Translations under genes and position numbers: made by a program
Shown here: positions 30,399-39,671 of the stretch, piece after piece
How positions within the stretch are numbered: the first letter of the stretch is position 1
Layout of the letters: each line of letters opens with the position of its first letter
Assembly: GCA_030148805.1 (NCBI GenBank)
Contig: JASBSS010000035.1
Span: 124,001-188,000 of the forward strand
Origin: Thiogranum sp.
Lineage (GTDB): Bacteria > Pseudomonadota > Gammaproteobacteria > DSM-19610
Direction: 5' to 3'
Length of the DNA stretch: 64,000 nucleotides
Notes under the pieces: generated by a model
The model's input: the letters and a program-made list of their open reading frames with translations, nothing else
Told to the model about the DNA's origin: nothing
Databases searched by the model: none

Positions 30399-30808
30399 CA
30401 GTAGTCCACCAGAACAAAAGTGACGGCGGCCCGCGGCTGGCCGGCCTGGTCCACGCTCACAGCCACCTGCTTGCACACGGCGGTACCGGGACAGGCGGCG
30501 CCGGCAAAGGGGGTGATGGTGGTGGTGCGGGTGTAGCCGGCGTAGTCGCCGGTGAGATTTTCCACCAGGTTGGTGGAAACCTCGGCATCGGCGTAGCCGC
30601 GATTACGGCGTATCGCCAGCAGGGTCTCGGCCCGCTCCTGCGCCAACTGGGTCGCGGTCTGAATGCGCTCGTCGCCCAACAGACCGATGCCCGCCTGACT
30701 GAACAGGCTGAACAGCGGCACCGAGGCGATGGCGACGATCAGCAGCACCGCCACCAGTTCGAGCAGGGTGAAGCCGCGCGCCGCCGGCTGTGGGGCGTAG
30801 CGCTTCAT
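30398..30808 (-). CDS. Type IV minor pilin, MshD position
   Basis: A 136-residue prepilin with cleavage site AARG-FTLLELVAVLLIVAIA. The head has the ERAETLLAIRRNRGYAD helix typical of PilV/GspI-like proteins and a CPGTAVCKQ cysteine pair. The ATG overlaps the stop of the preceding pilin gene, and its own TGA overlaps the next ATG. Confidence 0.8.
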   Translation of the reverse strand: MKRYAPQPAARGFTLLELVAVLLIVAIASVPLFSLFSQAGIGLLGDERIQTATQLAQERAETLLAIRRNRGYADAEVSTNLVENLTGDYAGYTRTTTITPFAGAACPGTAVCKQVAVSVDQAGQPRAAVTFVLVDY

Positions 30809-31269
30809 TTCACCTTGACCCAGCCGCTGACGGGCGAGACGCTGACCGTGGCGCTGTTGCCGGCGGCGCTGAGAACCCAGTCCCGCGGGGCGGTGATGAG
30901 CGCGCCGCTGGGCTCCAGGGGACGACCCAGGCTGTCGTAGTCGAGATTGGTGCCGCTCAAGGTGACACCGTCTGCCAGCTGGAAGCTTTGGCGGATGCCC
31001 TGGGGATCGGTGATCACGGCGCCGCCGGCGGTGATGGCGTAGCCGGTGGCGCTCTGGACTTCGACCCGCAGCCGGCGACCCTGACTGAGCGCCAGGCTCT
31101 GGGCGTGGCGCAGCGCGCGGGCCACTTCCTCGGCCTGCGGCCCCAGGGTGGCGCCGCCCGGCGACCAGCGCACGGCCAAGGTGGCGCCGAGCATCCCCAT
31201 CAGCAGCACAACCGCGACCAGCTCAAGGAGGGTGAAGCCGTTTTCTCGTTTGCCGCAACTGGGGCGCAT
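30805..31269 (-). CDS. Type IV minor pilin, GspH/FimT-like (MshC position)
   Basis: A 154-residue prepilin with cleavage site KRENG-FTLLELVAVVLLMGML. The pattern EVARALRHAQSLALSQGRRLRVEV is the GspH/FimT signature. It should be a low-abundance pilin near the pilus tip. The ATG at 31269 gives a normal 18-residue leader; the frame is open further upstream without a ribosome site. Confidence 0.82.
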   Translation of the reverse strand: MRPSCGKRENGFTLLELVAVVLLMGMLGATLAVRWSPGGATLGPQAEEVARALRHAQSLALSQGRRLRVEVQSATGYAITAGGAVITDPQGIRQSFQLADGVTLSGTNLDYDSLGRPLEPSGALITAPRDWVLSAAGNSATVSVSPVSGWVKVK

Positions 31270-31336
31270 TTCCCTGCCCGAAACAAAAAGGGGCGGGCAT
31301 CCGCCCACCCCGCCTGGTGTGCGTGTGACCGTTGGC

Positions 31337-31711
31337 CTACAGGATGCCACCGACGCAGCCGACCGTGTCGGTCGCGGCGGACGTCGCCGTCTGGCAGGTG
31401 GTGTCCGTATACGTGCCGATGGTATAGGTCTGATTGTTGATCACCACGTCGATGCCCGTGCCGCCGGCGTTCATTGAGACCTGTTGACCGCCGACAAAGT
31501 TGATCAGCTGATTGAGGCGCGGCAACGCTCTGAGTTCGGCGATGGCCATGGCGTGTCCGGTGCGCACGGCGGCGATCGAACCGTTCTGCGCGGCAGTGAG
31601 CGCGTCCTGGGACATGTTGACGAAGCGCGGCACCGCCATGGCGCCCAGCAGTGCCAGGATGACCAGCACCGCGACCAGTTCGATTAGAGTAAAACCGCCA
31701 TGTTTTTTCAT
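31337..31711 (-). CDS. mshA: Major MSHA-type pilin
   Basis: A 124-residue prepilin with a short basic leader MKKHGG cut before FTLIELVAVLVILALLGAMAVPRFVNM, the MshA/MshB pattern. A C-terminal disulfide loop (CQTATSAATDTVGC) closes the head. AGGAG lies before the ATG. An AT-rich gap of 268 bases upstream suggests its own strong promoter, fitting a major subunit. Only one such gene is seen, whereas many MSHA operons have both mshB and mshA. Confidence 0.82.
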   Translation of the reverse strand: MKKHGGFTLIELVAVLVILALLGAMAVPRFVNMSQDALTAAQNGSIAAVRTGHAMAIAELRALPRLNQLINFVGGQQVSMNAGGTGIDVVINNQTYTIGTYTDTTCQTATSAATDTVGCVGGIL

Positions 31712-31979
31712 CTGTTAATCTCCTGATTAAAGCCCGCTGCCCGCGCGTGGCTACCCTTGTATCGTCAGTTGCTCCTGAGGACTTGAGTTTCTGGGAAGAA
31801 CGGCTCTTCTCCTCAGAGGCCCTAGCGATGAATCTAACTAATTAATATTAAATGCATATGTAGTAATATAGAATTATAAATTAACCCACCAATATTGGCT
31901 TCTATAGAAAAAACCGCTTTTTTTCTGAGAAAGTCATTACAAATTGCGCAATTCGCGTTGGTCCTGACGTGGCGGCGTG
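31712..31979 (-). promoter_or_regulatory. AT-rich upstream region of the major pilin
   Basis: This gap in the pilus operon is far more AT-rich than its surroundings, mainly 31840-31930. On the minus strand it holds TTTATAATTC, a good -10 candidate, but no clean -35 at the right distance and no sigma-54 element. I infer an internal promoter for the pilin genes. Confidence 0.35.
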
Positions 31980-33200
31980 CTAGTGCAGCGCCACGCTGGC
32001 CAGATCCCACATCGGCAGGAAAATCCCGGCGGCGAGCAGGAACACCAGCCCGGCCAACACCAGCGTCAGGGTGGGTTCGATCGAGGCGCTGAGTTTTTCC
32101 ACCGCGTAATCCACTTCGGTGTCGTAATAGTCGGCGACTTCGCGTAGCAGCTCGTCGGTGGCCCCGGACTCTTCCCCCACTTGCAGCATCTGCAGCACCA
32201 GCGGGTCGAAAATGCCGGCGCTGGCGGCCGTCCTGCTGAGCGACTCGCCGCGCTCGATCCCATCGCGCATCGACAGCACGCGCTCCTGGATATAGTCGTT
32301 GCCCAGCGCGCGCGCCACCACCGACAGGCCGGTGACGATGGGGATGCCGGAAGCCTGCACCAGGGCGAACAGGCGGCTGAAGCGCGCCAGCGTCGCCCGA
32401 TACAGCACCCGGCCGATCAGCGGCAGCCGCAATTGCAGTTTATGCCAGCGATAACGCCCGTCTTCGGTGTTCAGGTAGAGGCGCGTGCCCACCGTCGCGG
32501 CGACCACCAGCGCCAGCAGCAATTCCCAGCGATGGACGGTGAAATCGGAGATTGCCACCAGGATGCGGGTGGGCAGCGGCAGGTCGGCGCCGAATTGGGC
32601 GAACATATTGGCGAACGCCGGGACCACCACCACATTGATGATGCCGATGGCGGCAACAATGGCCAGCAGCACGAACACCGGATAGCGGGTCGCCGACTTC
32701 ACCCGGTCCCGGGTGGTCTTCTCCCGCTGCAGATAGGTCGCCAGTTGACGGAAGATCAGGTCGAGCTGACCGCTGGTTTCACCCACCCTGACCAGGCTGA
32801 CGTAGAAGGCCGAGAAGATCTCCGGATATTGAGCCAGCGAGCTGGACAGATCGCGGCCCGACTCGAGGCTCTGCATCACCCCGCCAAGGCTGGTGGCCAG
32901 GGTGCGGTTGGCGCAATTGGCGCTCAGCCCGCCCAGCGCGCTGAGTATCGGGACACCGGCCTTGAGCAGGCTGTGCATTTGGCGGCTGAATTGGATCAGA
33001 TCGGACAGTTGCACCCGCGGCGGAAACAGCTCGCCGATGTCCATCGACATGCCGCTGGTCGGGGCCACCGGCTGGATATCCACCGGTGTCAGGCCACCCT
33101 CGATCAGGCGGGTCGCCGCGAGATCGCTGCTCGCGGCCTCGATGACGCCCTCGATGGCGTCGCCGCGCTGGCCGCGGGCTTTGTAGTGGAAAGAGGGCAT
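31980..33200 (-). CDS. mshG: MSHA platform protein MshG (GspF-like)
   Basis: A 406-residue inner-membrane platform of the PilC/GspF family. It has two repeated cytoplasmic domains (LIQFSRQMHSLLKAGVPIL and LARFSRLFALVQASGIPIV) and three membrane helices, the last near the C-terminus (LVLAGLVFLLAAGIFLPMW). It couples ATPase motion to pilin assembly. It follows mshE by six bases. Confidence 0.93.
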   Translation of the reverse strand: MPSFHYKARGQRGDAIEGVIEAASSDLAATRLIEGGLTPVDIQPVAPTSGMSMDIGELFPPRVQLSDLIQFSRQMHSLLKAGVPILSALGGLSANCANRTLATSLGGVMQSLESGRDLSSSLAQYPEIFSAFYVSLVRVGETSGQLDLIFRQLATYLQREKTTRDRVKSATRYPVFVLLAIVAAIGIINVVVVPAFANMFAQFGADLPLPTRILVAISDFTVHRWELLLALVVAATVGTRLYLNTEDGRYRWHKLQLRLPLIGRVLYRATLARFSRLFALVQASGIPIVTGLSVVARALGNDYIQERVLSMRDGIERGESLSRTAASAGIFDPLVLQMLQVGEESGATDELLREVADYYDTEVDYAVEKLSASIEPTLTLVLAGLVFLLAAGIFLPMWDLASVALH

Positions 33201-33206
33201 GGCCGG

Positions 33207-34916
33207 CTAGTCGCCCGCGCCGCCCAGGCGCATGACTTCTTCCAGGCTGGTCAGGCCCTCGCGGGCGTAGTCCAGCGCGTTGAGGATCAGCGGGCGATAG
33301 CCGGTCTGGGCGCGCGCCGCGCGCTCGAAATCTGCGGGGTTGTTGCGCCGCAGCGCGTCGGCCAGGGTGTAGTCGATTTCCAGCAGCTCGTAGACCCCCA
33401 TGCGACCGTGATAGCCAGTGTGATTGCATTGATTGCAACCCTCGCCGCGCTGAAAATCTGCGGTGGCGGCATCTTCGCCGTCGAGGTTTTTCAGCCAGGC
33501 GGTTTCACTGGCGTTGGGTGCCTGCGGCTGCTTGCAGTGGGCGCACAAGCGTCGAATCAGTCGCTGTGCCATGATCGCCTGAGTCGAGGCCGCCACCAGA
33601 TACGGTTCTACACCCATGTCGATCAAACGCATGGCAGTGCTCACCGCGTCATTGGTATGTAACGTCGACAGCACCAGGTGCCCGGTCAGGGCGGCGCGCA
33701 GGGCGATTTCTCCGGTCTCCAGGTCGCGCATCTCGCCCACCAGAATGATGTCCGGATCGAGGCGCAAGGCGGAGCGCAGGACGCGCGCGAAGCTCAGATC
33801 GATACGCGGATTGACCTGTACCTGGTTGACGCGGGGCAGCTGATACTCGACCGGATCCTCCACGGTGATGATTTTCTTCTGCGGTTTGTTCAGCTCGCTC
33901 AGGGCCGCATAAAGGGTGGTCGTCTTGCCGCTGCCGGTCGGCCCGGTGACCAGCACCAGCCCGTGCGGCTTGTGGATCAGCGCGCGCAGGCGGGCGAGCA
34001 TCGCCTCGGGCAGACCCAACTGGGGCAGTTTTCTGATCGACGACCCCTGATCGAGCAGACGCATCACGACCGTCTCGCCGGTTTGCGTGGGGATAGTGGC
34101 CAGACGCACGTCGATGTTCTTGTCCAGCACCCGCAGCGTGAAGCGCCCGTCCTGGGGGAGGCGGCGTTCGGAGATGTCGGCATCGGCCATCAGCTTGAGG
34201 CGCGAGACCACCGCCGGCGCGATCCGCGTGTCGTCCATCACGGTTTCGTGCAGCACGCCGTCGATGCGCCGGCGGATGCGCAGCACGTCTTCGTCTGGCT
34301 CGATGTGGATATCCGAGGCGTCGGCGCGTACCGCGTCCTCGAACACGGTCTGGATCAGCCGCACCACCGGCGCATCGCTCTGGCTGCTGGAGGCGCCCAG
34401 CGCGTGCAGATCGAAGGAGCTGTCGGCGAGGTCCTGGCCGACTTCGGTGGCCAGGGTGCGCAGTTGCTCGTGATTCTGGTAGAGCCGGTCGATGTTCTGC
34501 AACAGCATGCTCTCTTTCACGCAGGCGATCTGCACCGGTGATTTCAGAATGCGGACCAATTCATCGAACGCGAAAATATCGGTCGGATCGCCCATGCCCA
34601 CCAAAAGACCCGAGGCCGTTTCCTTGAGTATCAGCGCGCGATAGCGACGCGCATGGGTCTCGGGCAGGCGGCTGACCAGATCCGGGTCCAGATCGAAACG
34701 GCTGAGGTCGATATAAGGGATATCCAGCTGTTCGGAGAGCAGCTGCAGCAGTTTCTCCTCGTCGACGAAGCCGCTCTCGACCAACACCCGGCCCAGCTTG
34801 CGGCCACTCTTTTTCTGTTCGGCCAGCGCTTGCTGCAGCTGGCTCTCGGAAATCATTTTGTGCTCGACCAGCAGGTCGCCGATGCGCACACGTTTGCGAG
34901 AGGGGATGGCTGACAT
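33207..34916 (-). CDS. mshE: MSHA assembly ATPase MshE
   Basis: A 569-residue GspE/PilB-type ATPase. The N-terminal MshEN domain (RIGDLLVEHKMISESQLQQAL) is a known c-di-GMP-binding module in this family. The catalytic half has Walker A GPTGSGKTT, an Asp box, Walker B LDPDIILVGEMRD and a zinc motif CAHC...CNQC. It powers pilus extension. The ATG at 34916 gives the right N-terminus and lies 4 bases after the mshN stop. Confidence 0.95.
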   Translation of the reverse strand: MSAIPSRKRVRIGDLLVEHKMISESQLQQALAEQKKSGRKLGRVLVESGFVDEEKLLQLLSEQLDIPYIDLSRFDLDPDLVSRLPETHARRYRALILKETASGLLVGMGDPTDIFAFDELVRILKSPVQIACVKESMLLQNIDRLYQNHEQLRTLATEVGQDLADSSFDLHALGASSSQSDAPVVRLIQTVFEDAVRADASDIHIEPDEDVLRIRRRIDGVLHETVMDDTRIAPAVVSRLKLMADADISERRLPQDGRFTLRVLDKNIDVRLATIPTQTGETVVMRLLDQGSSIRKLPQLGLPEAMLARLRALIHKPHGLVLVTGPTGSGKTTTLYAALSELNKPQKKIITVEDPVEYQLPRVNQVQVNPRIDLSFARVLRSALRLDPDIILVGEMRDLETGEIALRAALTGHLVLSTLHTNDAVSTAMRLIDMGVEPYLVAASTQAIMAQRLIRRLCAHCKQPQAPNASETAWLKNLDGEDAATADFQRGEGCNQCNHTGYHGRMGVYELLEIDYTLADALRRNNPADFERAARAQTGYRPLILNALDYAREGLTSLEEVMRLGGAGD

Positions 34917-34920
34917 AGTG

Positions 34921-36069
34921 TTATCCCTTGGCCGGCATGGCGTGCGCGTCAAGCGCACGGATGCGTTGTTGGACATAGGCGTCGACCGAAGCCGGTAACG
35001 CATAACGGGCAGCTTCGCGGTAGGCAGCGAGGGCCGCGCCCAAACTTCCGCCATGCTCCAGCGCCACCCCCAAACCGGTCCACCACAGAGCCTGGGCCGG
35101 ATCCAGCTTCAGCGCGGCCTGGTAGGTCTTTGCCGCTTCGCCATAGCGCGCGAGCCGGTTGAACAACTCGGCGCGCAGCGCCAGCGTGCGGGCGTCATGG
35201 CTGCTGTTCACCGGAGCCAGTGCCTCGAGCGCTGCCTGCAAGGCGTTGCGCTGCGCCAGCAACCGCGCGTAGCGCCGCGCCAGGTCCGCGTCTCCCGGAG
35301 TCAGGTTGAGCCCGGCTGCCAGTACCGCTTCCGCTGCGGCGCTATCGCCTCGGGCGACCAGCAGCGCGGACAACTGCAGCCGCGCCCGTTTGTGGGCGGG
35401 TTCGGCCGCGAGCACCGCGGTGAGCAGCCGGCGCGCCGCACGCGGTTGGCGTTCAGCCAGTGATTGCTGCGCCTGATTGAAAAGCGTCGCCGTCTCCTGT
35501 GACGGGTCGGCCGTACTGCGCGCGACGGGAGGCAAGGGCTCCGGTTTCCCGGCTGCGGCGCCTGAAGAGATGGCCGTAGCCGGCGCCGTGCCTGCTGCGA
35601 AGGCACCCGGAGCGGATACCGCCAGGGCGGTTAACGCCGGCAGGGATGAAGCCGAAGCCGAAGCAGACGAAGCAGACGAAGCAGACGAAGCCGGCGCCGA
35701 TGCCGTCTCCCGTGCTGCCGCGACCGTCTGCGTCCGGTGTCGATCGGACGTCGCCGCGTCCGTGGATGTGGCCCCGGCTCGAGACCGGCGACTGTGGGGC
35801 GTTTGCGGCGGCAGCGCCAGGGACAGCGGCTGATGCACGGTGAGAACCGCCTCCGCGGTGCGCTGTCCGGGGTCCTGCCCCTGGCGCAGGAACAGGCCGG
35901 CGAAAAGGATCAGCGCCGCCAGGCCGGCGCCGAAGATCAGGGGATAGGCGATGTCCCTCCTCGCCGCCGGTACCTGCGCCTGCACGCCCCCGACGGCCGC
36001 CAGCGCCAGGTCGCTGTCCGGTCCGTGACGCCGATCCAGGTCACGCAACATTTGATTGATCACGCTCAT
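34921..36069 (-). CDS. mshN: MSHA biogenesis protein MshN (TPR)
   Basis: A 382-residue bitopic membrane protein. It starts MSVINQMLRDLDRRHG, the usual MshN N-terminus, has one membrane helix at about 41-62 and a long Ser/Ala/Pro-rich linker, then tetratricopeptide repeats from about residue 190 (NQAQQSLAERQPRAARRLL). The linker contains a simple Ser/Ala stretch coded by 9-base DNA repeats (35660-35686). It probably joins inner-membrane and outer-membrane parts. It overlaps mshM by four bases. Confidence 0.88.
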   Translation of the reverse strand: MSVINQMLRDLDRRHGPDSDLALAAVGGVQAQVPAARRDIAYPLIFGAGLAALILFAGLFLRQGQDPGQRTAEAVLTVHQPLSLALPPQTPHSRRSRAGATSTDAATSDRHRTQTVAAARETASAPASSASSASSASASASSLPALTALAVSAPGAFAAGTAPATAISSGAAAGKPEPLPPVARSTADPSQETATLFNQAQQSLAERQPRAARRLLTAVLAAEPAHKRARLQLSALLVARGDSAAAEAVLAAGLNLTPGDADLARRYARLLAQRNALQAALEALAPVNSSHDARTLALRAELFNRLARYGEAAKTYQAALKLDPAQALWWTGLGVALEHGGSLGAALAAYREAARYALPASVDAYVQQRIRALDAHAMPAKG

Positions 36070-36977
36070 AGACTGCAGGCCATCATCAGGCTTGCACCGG
36101 TCAACGCCAGCGTCCCGAGCAAGGTAGAGGCCGATTTCACCCAGCGCCGCGCCGGATGCCGGACCGCTTCGGTGTCCCTGAATGCGCTCAGCAGGTGCTT
36201 GCGACTGACGCGCTTTGCGTTGCAGCCGTAGGCGAGCATCAAGGATTTATGACATAGCAGATTGACCAGGCGCGGTACACCGCCGCTGGCTCGATACAGG
36301 CACCTCATGGCACGCCGGTCGTAGAGATCCGCGCCGCGATAACCGGCGATGCTCAAGCGATGGCGCACGTAGCGCTCCAGCGCCCCGGCGTCGAGGGGGC
36401 GCAATTGGTAGGAGAACGCAACTCGCTGCCTGAGCTGGCGGAATTCCTCGCGTTGCAGGCGACGGTCGAGTTCCGGCTGCGCGAACAACACCACTTGCAG
36501 CAGCTTGCGCTTCTCGGTCTCCAGGTTGGTGAGCAGGCGCAGGGCTTCCAGGCTGTCGTCGGGTATGGTCTGGGCCTCGTCGACCACCAGGACCACGCGG
36601 CGACCCTCGGCGCTGTATTGCGCCAAGCGTTCGTAGATCAACTGCAACAGTCTGTGCTGACCAATATTGCGAGCGAACTCGATCCGCAGTTCTCCGGCCA
36701 GCGCCATGCGCAGACCGGTCGGGTTGAGAAATGGGTTGGGGAGATAGGCGGTGACGGCGTGCGCCTGCAACAGGTTCAGCAGTTGCCGGCACAGCAGGGT
36801 TTTTCCGGTGCCGACCTCGCCGGTGACCTTGATGAAACCCTCGCCGTTGTGAAGCGCGACCAGCAGTACGTTGAGCGCCTCCTGATGACTGCCCTGATTA
36901 AAGAAAAAACCGGTATCCGGGGTCAGCGTGAAAGGCGGTTCCGACAACTGAAAATGTTGCAGATACATAACGCTCAA
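36066..36977 (-). CDS. mshM: MSHA biogenesis ATPase MshM (ExeA-like)
   Basis: A 303-residue AAA ATPase of the ExeA/GspA type. It opens with YLQHFQLSEPPFTLTPD, has Walker A GEVGTGKT near residues 53-60 and Walker B VVLVVDEAQ. The C-terminus ends in a single hydrophobic helix. It may help place the secretin through peptidoglycan. A second ATG three codons on (36968) is possible. Confidence 0.92.
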   Translation of the reverse strand: MSVMYLQHFQLSEPPFTLTPDTGFFFNQGSHQEALNVLLVALHNGEGFIKVTGEVGTGKTLLCRQLLNLLQAHAVTAYLPNPFLNPTGLRMALAGELRIEFARNIGQHRLLQLIYERLAQYSAEGRRVVLVVDEAQTIPDDSLEALRLLTNLETEKRKLLQVVLFAQPELDRRLQREEFRQLRQRVAFSYQLRPLDAGALERYVRHRLSIAGYRGADLYDRRAMRCLYRASGGVPRLVNLLCHKSLMLAYGCNAKRVSRKHLLSAFRDTEAVRHPARRWVKSASTLLGTLALTGASLMMACSL

Positions 36978-36983
36978 CCGCCT

Positions 36984-38681
36984 TCACGGCAGATCCATGT
37001 GGCGCACATCACGAAAGCGCTGCTGGGTCTGCTCCAGCTGTGTCGACCAGGCGCGCTCGCTGTCGACGACCACGGGTCGTAACAGAATGACCAGTTCGGT
37101 CTTGTTGGAAACCTTTCGGGTCTGCCGAAACAGGTGTCCGACCAGGGGCAGGTCACCAAGCAGCGGCGTGGCGCTGAGCTCGTCCTGGGTAAGGTCCTGC
37201 ATCAGGCCGCCGATGACCACCACCTGGCCGTTGCGCGCGCGCACCACGGTATCGGATTCCCGAATGGTGCTCGCGGCCAGCGGAAGGTTAAACTGGGTCT
37301 GGGTCGAGATCTTGACCTGCTTGTCGTCCTGTTTGACATCACTGATCGCCGGATGAACGTGTAGCGTGATGCCGCCCTCCTCGTCGATCTGCGGGGTCAC
37401 GTCCAGGGCCACGCCCGAGAAGAAGGGTGTCAGGGTAAGGTCGGCCGACTGATTCTGCACGCCGCTGGCGGTGTCGGTGTTGACGTCGACGTCGGTAATG
37501 AAATACCGATCCGTGCCCACCTTGATAATGGCCTTCTGGTTGTTGACCGTCGACACCCGCGGGCTCGACAGAACCTGCACGTCACCCTGGTTCTTCAACA
37601 GCTCCAGCAGCGCGTCGAAGTCACCGAGATGGGCCTCCAGGGCGAACACGCTGCCCAGTGCGTCGGCGGGCGCATCGTTGATGTTGCGCAGCGGCGCGGC
37701 CAGTCCGGTGCCGAACACACCCGCGGTGAGCTCCCGACTGCCGCCGCGCAGGTCGATCAGCGAACTCCAGTTGATACCTGCCTGAAACTGGTCGTTGAGG
37801 CGGACTTCGACGATTTTCGCTTCGATGATCACCTGCCGGTTCACCGACAGCTGCAGGCTTTCGAGATAATGCTGCACGTCGACCAGCTCGCGCGGCATCG
37901 CGCGAACCAGTACGGTACCGGAAAGCGGGTCGGCGATGATTTTGTGGCCGTCCTCTTCGCCGATCAGCAACCGCAGGGATTTCTCCAGATTGTTCCAGAA
38001 ATCGGTCTCCGAGCGGGTGGTCACCTGAGCGCCGGAAATGGTGTCCTGTTGTTGCTGTTGCGACGGACCGCCGGTTTGGGCGGGCGTGGGGGTCGCGCCG
38101 CGAGCGTTCGCTCCGCTCGTGTTGCCGCCTCCATTGTGGGCCTGGCTCACCTGGCCCGAACTCACCCGGGTTCTGGAGCCGCCCTTGCGTTCGATGTCCA
38201 GGTAGTTGACCTTGAAGACCTGAGAGCGCATCTTCGCCGGAAAGACTTGATAGATGCCCTGGCTGTAACGGTATTCGTAACCGTACACGTCGCGCACCGT
38301 GTCCATGACTTCGGTGGTGGTGACGTTCTTGAGGTTCAGTGTCAAGGTGCCGGAAACGTCGGGATGCACGATCATGTTGTCGCCGGTTCCCTGCACCAGA
38401 CTCATAAAGAATTCGCGCGCCGGCACCTCGTTGACGGATACATCGAATCTGGGCAGCAGTGGGCTCAATGCGCTGTCACCGCCGCTCGGCGACAACAGTG
38501 CCTGTTGTACCTCGGGGGGCGGAGTGGGCGCTGCCGCCGGTGCGGGCGTCTGCCATTCTCGCAGTGTCTGGTGGACCTGGGGAACGTCCGGTCTGTCCTT
38601 CTGCGGCATGGTCTGACAGGCGCCGAGCGACAGCACGGCCATAGAGAGCGCGATGCGCATGCTAGAGAACTTCCTGTTCAC
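36984..38681 (-). CDS. mshL: MSHA secretin MshL
   Basis: A 565-residue outer-membrane secretin. The GTG start overlaps the mshK stop (GTGA). It is a lipoprotein: lipobox LGAC with Cys22. N-domains follow, then a linker rich in Gly, Gln and Pro (NNGGG-like, QQQQQ), and the secretin core with DVTPQIDEEGGITLHVHP and VVIGGLMQDL, ending near VSNKTELVILLRPVVV. It forms the gated ring through which the pilus leaves. Confidence 0.94.
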   Translation of the reverse strand: MNRKFSSMRIALSMAVLSLGACQTMPQKDRPDVPQVHQTLREWQTPAPAAAPTPPPEVQQALLSPSGGDSALSPLLPRFDVSVNEVPAREFFMSLVQGTGDNMIVHPDVSGTLTLNLKNVTTTEVMDTVRDVYGYEYRYSQGIYQVFPAKMRSQVFKVNYLDIERKGGSRTRVSSGQVSQAHNGGGNTSGANARGATPTPAQTGGPSQQQQQDTISGAQVTTRSETDFWNNLEKSLRLLIGEEDGHKIIADPLSGTVLVRAMPRELVDVQHYLESLQLSVNRQVIIEAKIVEVRLNDQFQAGINWSSLIDLRGGSRELTAGVFGTGLAAPLRNINDAPADALGSVFALEAHLGDFDALLELLKNQGDVQVLSSPRVSTVNNQKAIIKVGTDRYFITDVDVNTDTASGVQNQSADLTLTPFFSGVALDVTPQIDEEGGITLHVHPAISDVKQDDKQVKISTQTQFNLPLAASTIRESDTVVRARNGQVVVIGGLMQDLTQDELSATPLLGDLPLVGHLFRQTRKVSNKTELVILLRPVVVDSERAWSTQLEQTQQRFRDVRHMDLP

Positions 38682-39025
38682 GGTGTCACCTTCTTGATAT
38701 TGTCGTTCCACAGGCGCAGCGTCAGTGAACCCTTGCCGGTGCGCAGAACCACGTGAGTGGGCTCGATGCTGAGTACTTTTGCCTCGCCGATGCGCGCGCC
38801 CTCGGTCACGCGCTCGCCATTGATCACCGCGACCCGCCGTTGCGGCGAGGAGAGTATCGATTGCAGTACCCAGGGCGAGGAGCCACCACTGGACGACTCG
38901 AAGAAACGCGTCGGGTCGGTCGGTCGCGTCGGGTCGGTCGGTCGCGTGGGGTCGTGCAGCGCCCAGGCCGGGGCGATGAGCGAACCGTTCAGCAGGTATA
39001 TCGCGAGCTTTGCCAACTTAGGCAT
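38678..39025 (-). CDS. mshK: MSHA biogenesis protein MshK
   Basis: A 115-residue periplasmic protein with a signal peptide (cut after AWA, residue 22). The mature N-terminus has a run of the hexapeptide DPTRPT. The rest, LQSILSSPQRRVAVINGE and VLRTGKGSLTLRLW, is an HlyD/GspC-like beta unit similar to PilP, which docks on the secretin. The ATG at 39025 overlaps mshJ. Confidence 0.8.
   Translation of the reverse strand: MPKLAKLAIYLLNGSLIAPAWALHDPTRPTDPTRPTDPTRFFESSSGGSSPWVLQSILSSPQRRVAVINGERVTEGARIGEAKVLSIEPTHVVLRTGKGSLTLRLWNDNIKKVTP
38907..38956. repeat. 18-base tandem repeat in mshK
   Basis: CGCGTCGGGTCGGTCGGT occurs twice exactly (38907-38924, 38925-38942) with a partial third copy. It encodes DPTRPT units. 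Copy number may vary by slippage without breaking the frame. Confidence 0.8.
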
Positions 39026-39671
39026 CCCCGGCCCCCAGCGTGTATAACTGCAGGCGTGTCTGTGCCTGCGGGTAACCGGTGGATTGAAAATTGATTTGTT
39101 GCCAGAAGAATTTCCACGGCAAGCTTTCCAGTTTCCGCAGATACCGCAGCACCTCAAGGTAATTGCCGTCGATCAGCATGTCGACCTGATAGCGTGTCAG
39201 ACCGGCTGCGTCGTTGTCGCTGGCCTCGGGGGCCACTTGCAGCGGCTCGCTGCTGGCCTTCAAGGAGGCCAGCTTCAAGCCGGAGCTGTTTTCCAGCAGG
39301 CGTTCGAGCACGTGTGCGGCTTGCGACGGCGCGACCAACACGCCCAGCTGACTGACGATTCGCTCATCCAGTGCCGCCAGTTGCGATTGCAGCTGCGCGC
39401 GCCGTTCGCCGCGCGAGCGCAGCAGCTCGTCGCTGTCGCCATAGGAGAGCAAACGGGCGTTCTGGCGCAATGCGTTGAGTTGGGTCTCGAGTTCCGCGAT
39501 ATGGGATTCGGCCACCTGCTGGGCCTTGAAGGCTGGCCGAAGCCACAGGGTATCGATCAACATGAACATGACCGCAATCACGGCGGTCATCAATAACAGG
39601 CGTTCGCGCAACTGCATGGCGTCGATGCGCAGCTGCCAGGCTTGCAGGCGCGATTTGAGCGTCGTTACCAT
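39018..39671 (-). CDS. mshJ: MSHA biogenesis protein MshJ (PilO-like)
   Basis: A 217-residue bitopic inner-membrane protein. It has a short cytoplasmic start, one membrane helix (LLLMTAVIAVMFMLIDTLWL), a coiled coil (about 55-120) and a ferredoxin-like end (LTRYQVDMLIDGNYLEVLRYLRKLE) as in PilO/GspM. It pairs with the PilN-like subunit. The ATG at 39671 overlaps that gene's 3' end. Confidence 0.85.
   Translation of the reverse strand: MVTTLKSRLQAWQLRIDAMQLRERLLLMTAVIAVMFMLIDTLWLRPAFKAQQVAESHIAELETQLNALRQNARLLSYGDSDELLRSRGERRAQLQSQLAALDERIVSQLGVLVAPSQAAHVLERLLENSSGLKLASLKASSEPLQVAPEASDNDAAGLTRYQVDMLIDGNYLEVLRYLRKLESLPWKFFWQQINFQSTGYPQAQTRLQLYTLGAGDA

Noticed and set aside
29887-30417. Upstream extension of the propeller pilin frame
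   Set aside because: The frame stays open to 30417 but covers the next pilin gene. The ATG at 29886 overlaps the upstream stop and gives a good pilin N-terminus.
32181-33662. Plus-strand open frame of 493 codons
   Set aside because: Antisense to mshG and mshE, which carry intact ATPase and platform motifs.
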